A stretch of 17,294 nt of DNA. Origin: Rhodospirillales bacterium. Its GTDB lineage: Bacteria > Pseudomonadota > Alphaproteobacteria > Rhodospirillales > JASLLV01. Shown here one piece after another: positions 14,626 to 17,294 of this stretch. Each line of letters starts with the position of its first letter. Within the stretch, counting starts at the first letter, position 1. The stretch spans positions 1 to 17,294 of the forward strand of contig JASMAE010000053.1 in NCBI GenBank assembly GCA_030754475.1, read 5' to 3'. The translations under genes and the position numbers were made by a program. Below the pieces are notes generated by a model. The model searched no databases. It saw nothing but the letters and a program-made list of their open reading frames with translations, and was not told the DNA's origin.

Positions 14626-15522
14626 TTACGCCTGGTCGGCCTCGATGACCCCGGTTCGGATCTCGCGGGTGCGCGTGAACAGCTCCTCCAGCTTGTCCCC
14701 TTCGCCCCAGCGGATCGCGCGTTGCAGCGCCGTCAGGTCCTCGCTGAAGCGGCCCAGCATCTCGAGGACCGCGTCGCGGTTGTTGAGGAAGATGTCGCGC
14801 CACATGACGGGATCGGACGCGGCGATCCGCGTGAAGTCGCGGAACCCGCTGGCCGAGAACTTGATCACCTCTTCCTTGAGATGCTGCTCCAAATCGGTCG
14901 CGGTGCCGACGATTGTGTAGGCGATCAAATGCGGCAGGTGCGAGGTGATGGCCAGCACCTGGTCGTGGTGGCCGGCGTCCATCATCTCGATCTTCATGCC
15001 CGCATGGCGCCACAGCTCCGCCACCCGTTCGACCGCGCCCGCGTCGGTTTCCGGCGTCGGCGTCAGGATGCACCAGCGGCCCACGAACAGCTCGGCGAAT
15101 CCGGCTTCGGGGCCGGAATGCTCGGTTCCCGCTACCGGGTGCCCCGGAACCAGGTGGACGCCCTCGGGGATCAGCGGGCCGACGTCGCGGATCACCTGGC
15201 GCTTGACCGAACCCACGTCGCTGACGATCGCGCCGGGCTTCAAGGCGGGCGCGATCGTTGCCGCCGTCTCGGTGTAGGCGCCGATCGGGGTGCACAGCAT
15301 CACGAGATCGGCGCCCGCCGCCGCCTCCGCGGCATCGAGGGTGGCGCTGTCGCAGAGCCCCAACGCGGTCGCCTTGTCCAGCGTCGCTTGGGTGCGCGCC
15401 GACGCCGCGATTTGGCCCGCGAGACCGTCGCGCCTGAGAACGCGCGCGAGCGACGAGCCGATCAGGCCCATCCCGATCAAGGCGACCCGCTCGAAAAGCT
15501 GCGATCTTCCACGCGCCGGCAT
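14626..15522 (-). CDS. tyrC: Prephenate/arogenate dehydrogenase
   Basis: This NAD(P)-dependent enzyme oxidatively decarboxylates prephenate or arogenate on the way to tyrosine. The 298-residue protein has the nucleotide-binding GMGLIGSSL at about 17-25, the conserved SDVGSVK at 101-107, GHPVAGTEHSG at 127-137 with the catalytic-region histidine H128, and SHLPH at 194-198 in the helical dimerisation domain. FSASGFRDFTRIAASDPVMWRDI is a strong family match. No chorismate mutase or ACT domain is fused. The ATG lies three bases after the hisC stop, so the two are co-translated. Substrate preference (prephenate versus arogenate) cannot be read from sequence; cyclohexadienyl dehydrogenase naming is equally fair. 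Confidence 0.92.
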   Translation of the reverse strand: MPARGRSQLFERVALIGMGLIGSSLARVLRRDGLAGQIAASARTQATLDKATALGLCDSATLDAAEAAAGADLVMLCTPIGAYTETAATIAPALKPGAIVSDVGSVKRQVIRDVGPLIPEGVHLVPGHPVAGTEHSGPEAGFAELFVGRWCILTPTPETDAGAVERVAELWRHAGMKIEMMDAGHHDQVLAITSHLPHLIAYTIVGTATDLEQHLKEEVIKFSASGFRDFTRIAASDPVMWRDIFLNNRDAVLEMLGRFSEDLTALQRAIRWGEGDKLEELFTRTREIRTGVIEADQA

Positions 15523-15525
15523 GGC

Positions 15526-16614
15526 TCAGCCCACGAACTCGGTGAGTGCGTCGGCGACGGCGCCCATCTCTTCGGCGCGCCCGATGGTGATGCGAAGGCA
15601 CCCGGGCAGGCCGTAGCCGGCGAGTCGCCGGGCGATCAGCCCACGCGCCTTGAGGAAGGCGTCGGCGGCCGCGGCGTCGCGGTCCGGCGTGGCGGGAAAC
15701 TGCACGATCACGAAGTTGCAGACGCTGTCACCGACGATGAGCCCGAGGCCGCGCAAGCGCTCAGTCAACCAGGCGCGCCATTTGGTGTTGTGGCGAAGCG
15801 AGCCTTCGGTGAACGCGACATCGGCCAGCGCCGCGAGCCCGGCCGCCTGTGCGGCGCGCGAGACGTTGAACGGTAGCCTGATCCGGTTGAGGACGTCGAC
15901 CACCGCAGGCGGTGCGTAGCACCAGCCGAGCCGCAATCCTCCGAGCGCGTGGATCTTCGAGAACGTCCGCGTCATCACCACGGTGGCGGCCGAGTCCACG
16001 AGTTCGATACCCGGCTCGTAGTCGTCACGCTCGACGTATTCGGCGTAGGCTGCATCGACGACGAGAAGGACCGAATCCGAAAGCCCGTCCTTGAGGCGCC
16101 GCATCTCCGCCGCGCTGAGATACGTCCCCGTGGGGTTGTTTGGGTTGGCGATGAAGACGACGCGGGTCTTTTCGCTCACGCGGGCCAGAACCGCGTCCAC
16201 GTCCACCGTGCGCTTCGCCTCGGGCGCAGTGACCGGGGTCGCGCCGACGGCGCGCGCGGCAATGGGGAAGATCAGAAAACCGTGTTCGCTGTACAGGACT
16301 TCGTCGCTCGGCCCCGCATAGGCACGGCAAAGCAGCGAGAGCAGCTCGTCCGAGCCGGCCCCGCACACGATCCGGTCGCGATCCAAACCGTAGCGCTCGG
16401 CCAATGCGGAACGCAGTGCCACGCACGCGCCATCGGGATAGCGGTGCATCGATTGTGCGGCTTCGACGTATGCGGCCACCGCCTTGGGACTGGGTCCCAG
16501 CGCGCCTTCGTTCGAGGCAAGCTTGACGACGCGATCACGGCCCTTAATCGCGGACTCGCCGCCCACGTAGGGGTCGATCTCGGCAATGCCGGGCCGCGCG
16601 ACGAGCGTGTTCAA
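15526..16614 (-). CDS. hisC: Histidinol-phosphate / aromatic aminotransferase (HisC family)
   Basis: This PLP-dependent fold type I aminotransferase forms histidinol phosphate, and in this context probably also transaminates prephenate, phenylpyruvate or hydroxyphenylpyruvate. From TTG at 16614 it has 362 residues, the usual HisC length. Visible are IDPYVGGES near the N-terminus, LASNEGALGPSP (32-43), RYPDG (58-62), the cofactor loop GAGSDELL, ANPNNPTG (157-164), D187 and Y190 in VVDAAYAEY, the PLP lysine K220 in RTFSKIHALGGLRLGW, and R228. The frame stays open to 16761, but that part overlaps the upstream gene and is low-complexity Arg/Pro, so TTG 16614 was chosen, four bases after the upstream stop. 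No clear ribosome binding site is seen, suggesting coupling by translational termination. The flanks (chorismate mutase upstream, tyrC downstream) point to aromatic amino acid synthesis. Confidence 0.92.
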   Translation of the reverse strand: MNTLVARPGIAEIDPYVGGESAIKGRDRVVKLASNEGALGPSPKAVAAYVEAAQSMHRYPDGACVALRSALAERYGLDRDRIVCGAGSDELLSLLCRAYAGPSDEVLYSEHGFLIFPIAARAVGATPVTAPEAKRTVDVDAVLARVSEKTRVVFIANPNNPTGTYLSAAEMRRLKDGLSDSVLLVVDAAYAEYVERDDYEPGIELVDSAATVVMTRTFSKIHALGGLRLGWCYAPPAVVDVLNRIRLPFNVSRAAQAAGLAALADVAFTEGSLRHNTKWRAWLTERLRGLGLIVGDSVCNFVIVQFPATPDRDAAAADAFLKARGLIARRLAGYGLPGCLRITIGRAEEMGAVADALTEFVG

Positions 16615-16618
16615 GGCT

Positions 16619-17294
16619 TCACGCGGCCCGGGGGTCCGTGCGGGACGCCTTGCTCGTCCGCCCCGTCGCGCGCGATTTGGCGCGGGGCTGGCGGGTTTTC
16701 TTCGCCGCGCCGGCCGGGGCGGCCAGCTCCTCGGCGCCCAAGGGAACGGCGTAGCCGCCAAGGATCAGGATGCGGCGCACCGGCGCGTCCAGGGCCTCAA
16801 CCAGGCGAAGGATGCGACGGTCCTTCGCCGCGACGAAACCGTCCACCTCGGCCAGATACAAGCACGAGCCGGGCGTGTGTTCGGGCGACCAAAACGCGGT
16901 GAAGGCGGGCGCGAGATCCTCCCCGGCCAGCGCCGGACCCAGGCTCGAGAGCGAGATTTCGCCCTCCACCTCAATGGCGAGATAGCTCCGGTCGCGCCCG
17001 GTCGGCTCGAATGCAATGCGGCCGATCACGAGCGCCTCCAGCGCTCCGCCGCGGCCGCTTCCGTGGCCGGCGAAGGGAAGCCGGGCGATGATCTGCGGCG
17101 CGTCGGCTTCCTCGCTCACGAGATGCGGCCACCACGGCTCCTTCTCGCCGCGGAACGGCAGCGGCAAGATGCCTACGGCGGCGTTACCGCGAACCACGGC
17201 GTCGATGACCTGGCCCTGCGAGCGATAGACCGTCATCGGCGTCACCAAGCCGAACTGGTCGCGCCCGAGATCGCCGAAGCCGTATTCGTCGTCG
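16619..17294 (-). CDS. C-terminal part of a chorismate mutase family protein, 5' end outside window
   Basis: The frame is open to the right edge of the window (last full codon ends at 17293), reading DDEYGFGDLGRDQFG before VTPMTVYRSQGQVI. The N-terminal mutase domain is therefore not visible. The visible region of about 224 residues (ILPLPFRGEKEPWWPHL, ARLPFAGHGSGRGG, EVDGFVAAKDRRI, RILILGGYAVPLG) resembles, by memory, the C-terminal domain of Rhodospirillales chorismate mutases, which lie upstream of hisC and tyrC. The last 40 or so residues are a Lys/Arg/Ala-rich tail. Chorismate mutase converts chorismate to prephenate, giving the substrate for the two downstream enzymes. A prephenate dehydratase-like protein is the alternative. 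Since the catalytic domain is missing from view the name is moderately certain. Confidence 0.65.
   Translation of the reverse strand, partial: DDEYGFGDLGRDQFGLVTPMTVYRSQGQVIDAVVRGNAAVGILPLPFRGEKEPWWPHLVSEEADAPQIIARLPFAGHGSGRGGALEALVIGRIAFEPTGRDRSYLAIEVEGEISLSSLGPALAGEDLAPAFTAFWSPEHTPGSCLYLAEVDGFVAAKDRRILRLVEALDAPVRRILILGGYAVPLGAEELAAPAGAAKKTRQPRAKSRATGRTSKASRTDPRAA

Noticed and set aside
16615..16761. N-terminal extension of HisC.
   Set aside because: It overlaps the end of the upstream gene in another frame, is Arg/Pro-rich, and would exceed the usual family length by about 49 residues.

Overview
The window looks like a chromosomal segment from a GC-rich alphaproteobacterium, most likely of the Rhodospirillales or a close relative. 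This rests on inference from gene families and gene order; no rRNA is present to confirm it. Typical signs are lysA followed by a TIGR02302/DUF4175 gene, an MJ0042 zinc-ribbon gene divergent from ftsE-ftsX-ydcF-plsC, a class II (B12-dependent) ribonucleotide reductase, DUF2125, and a chorismate mutase-hisC-tyrC run. Nearly all of it is ordinary housekeeping sequence. I see no phage, insertion sequence, CRISPR array, tRNA or toxin system.

Layout. 1-3790 (+): the 3' part of lysA overlaps a large membrane protein gene (TIGR02302/DUF4175) by four bases. 3791-4625: an 835-base gap between convergent genes, without a credible gene, holding several copies of a composite two-hairpin repeat. 4626-5780 (-): a zinc-ribbon/DUF3426 membrane protein carrying an in-frame 78-base duplication. 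5928-9247 (+): ftsE and ftsX (cell-division ABC complex), a YdcF-family protein and a PlsC-type acyltransferase, the last two overlapping by four bases. 9248-9560: a regulatory gap with two DnaA-box-like sites, a good sigma-70-type promoter and a leader hairpin. 9561-11912 (+): nrdJ. 11915-12469 (-): a ChaC-like gamma-glutamylcyclotransferase, convergent with nrdJ with two bases between. 12470-12787: a divergent gap with another composite-repeat copy. 12788-14602 (+): DUF2125 protein and a YqgE/AlgH protein that appears to have a signal peptide. 14626-17294 (-): tyrC, hisC and the 3' part of a chorismate mutase gene, tightly packed as an aromatic amino acid operon.

Functionally there are four groups: lysine/diaminopimelate synthesis, envelope and division (ftsEX, YdcF, PlsC), deoxynucleotide supply, and phenylalanine/tyrosine synthesis. 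The points most worth a second look are the dispersed composite hairpin element, whose copies keep a GANTC (CcrM-type) site at the same place and show a compensating base-pair change, and the region upstream of nrdJ, where a perfect and a near-perfect DnaA box precede the promoter.
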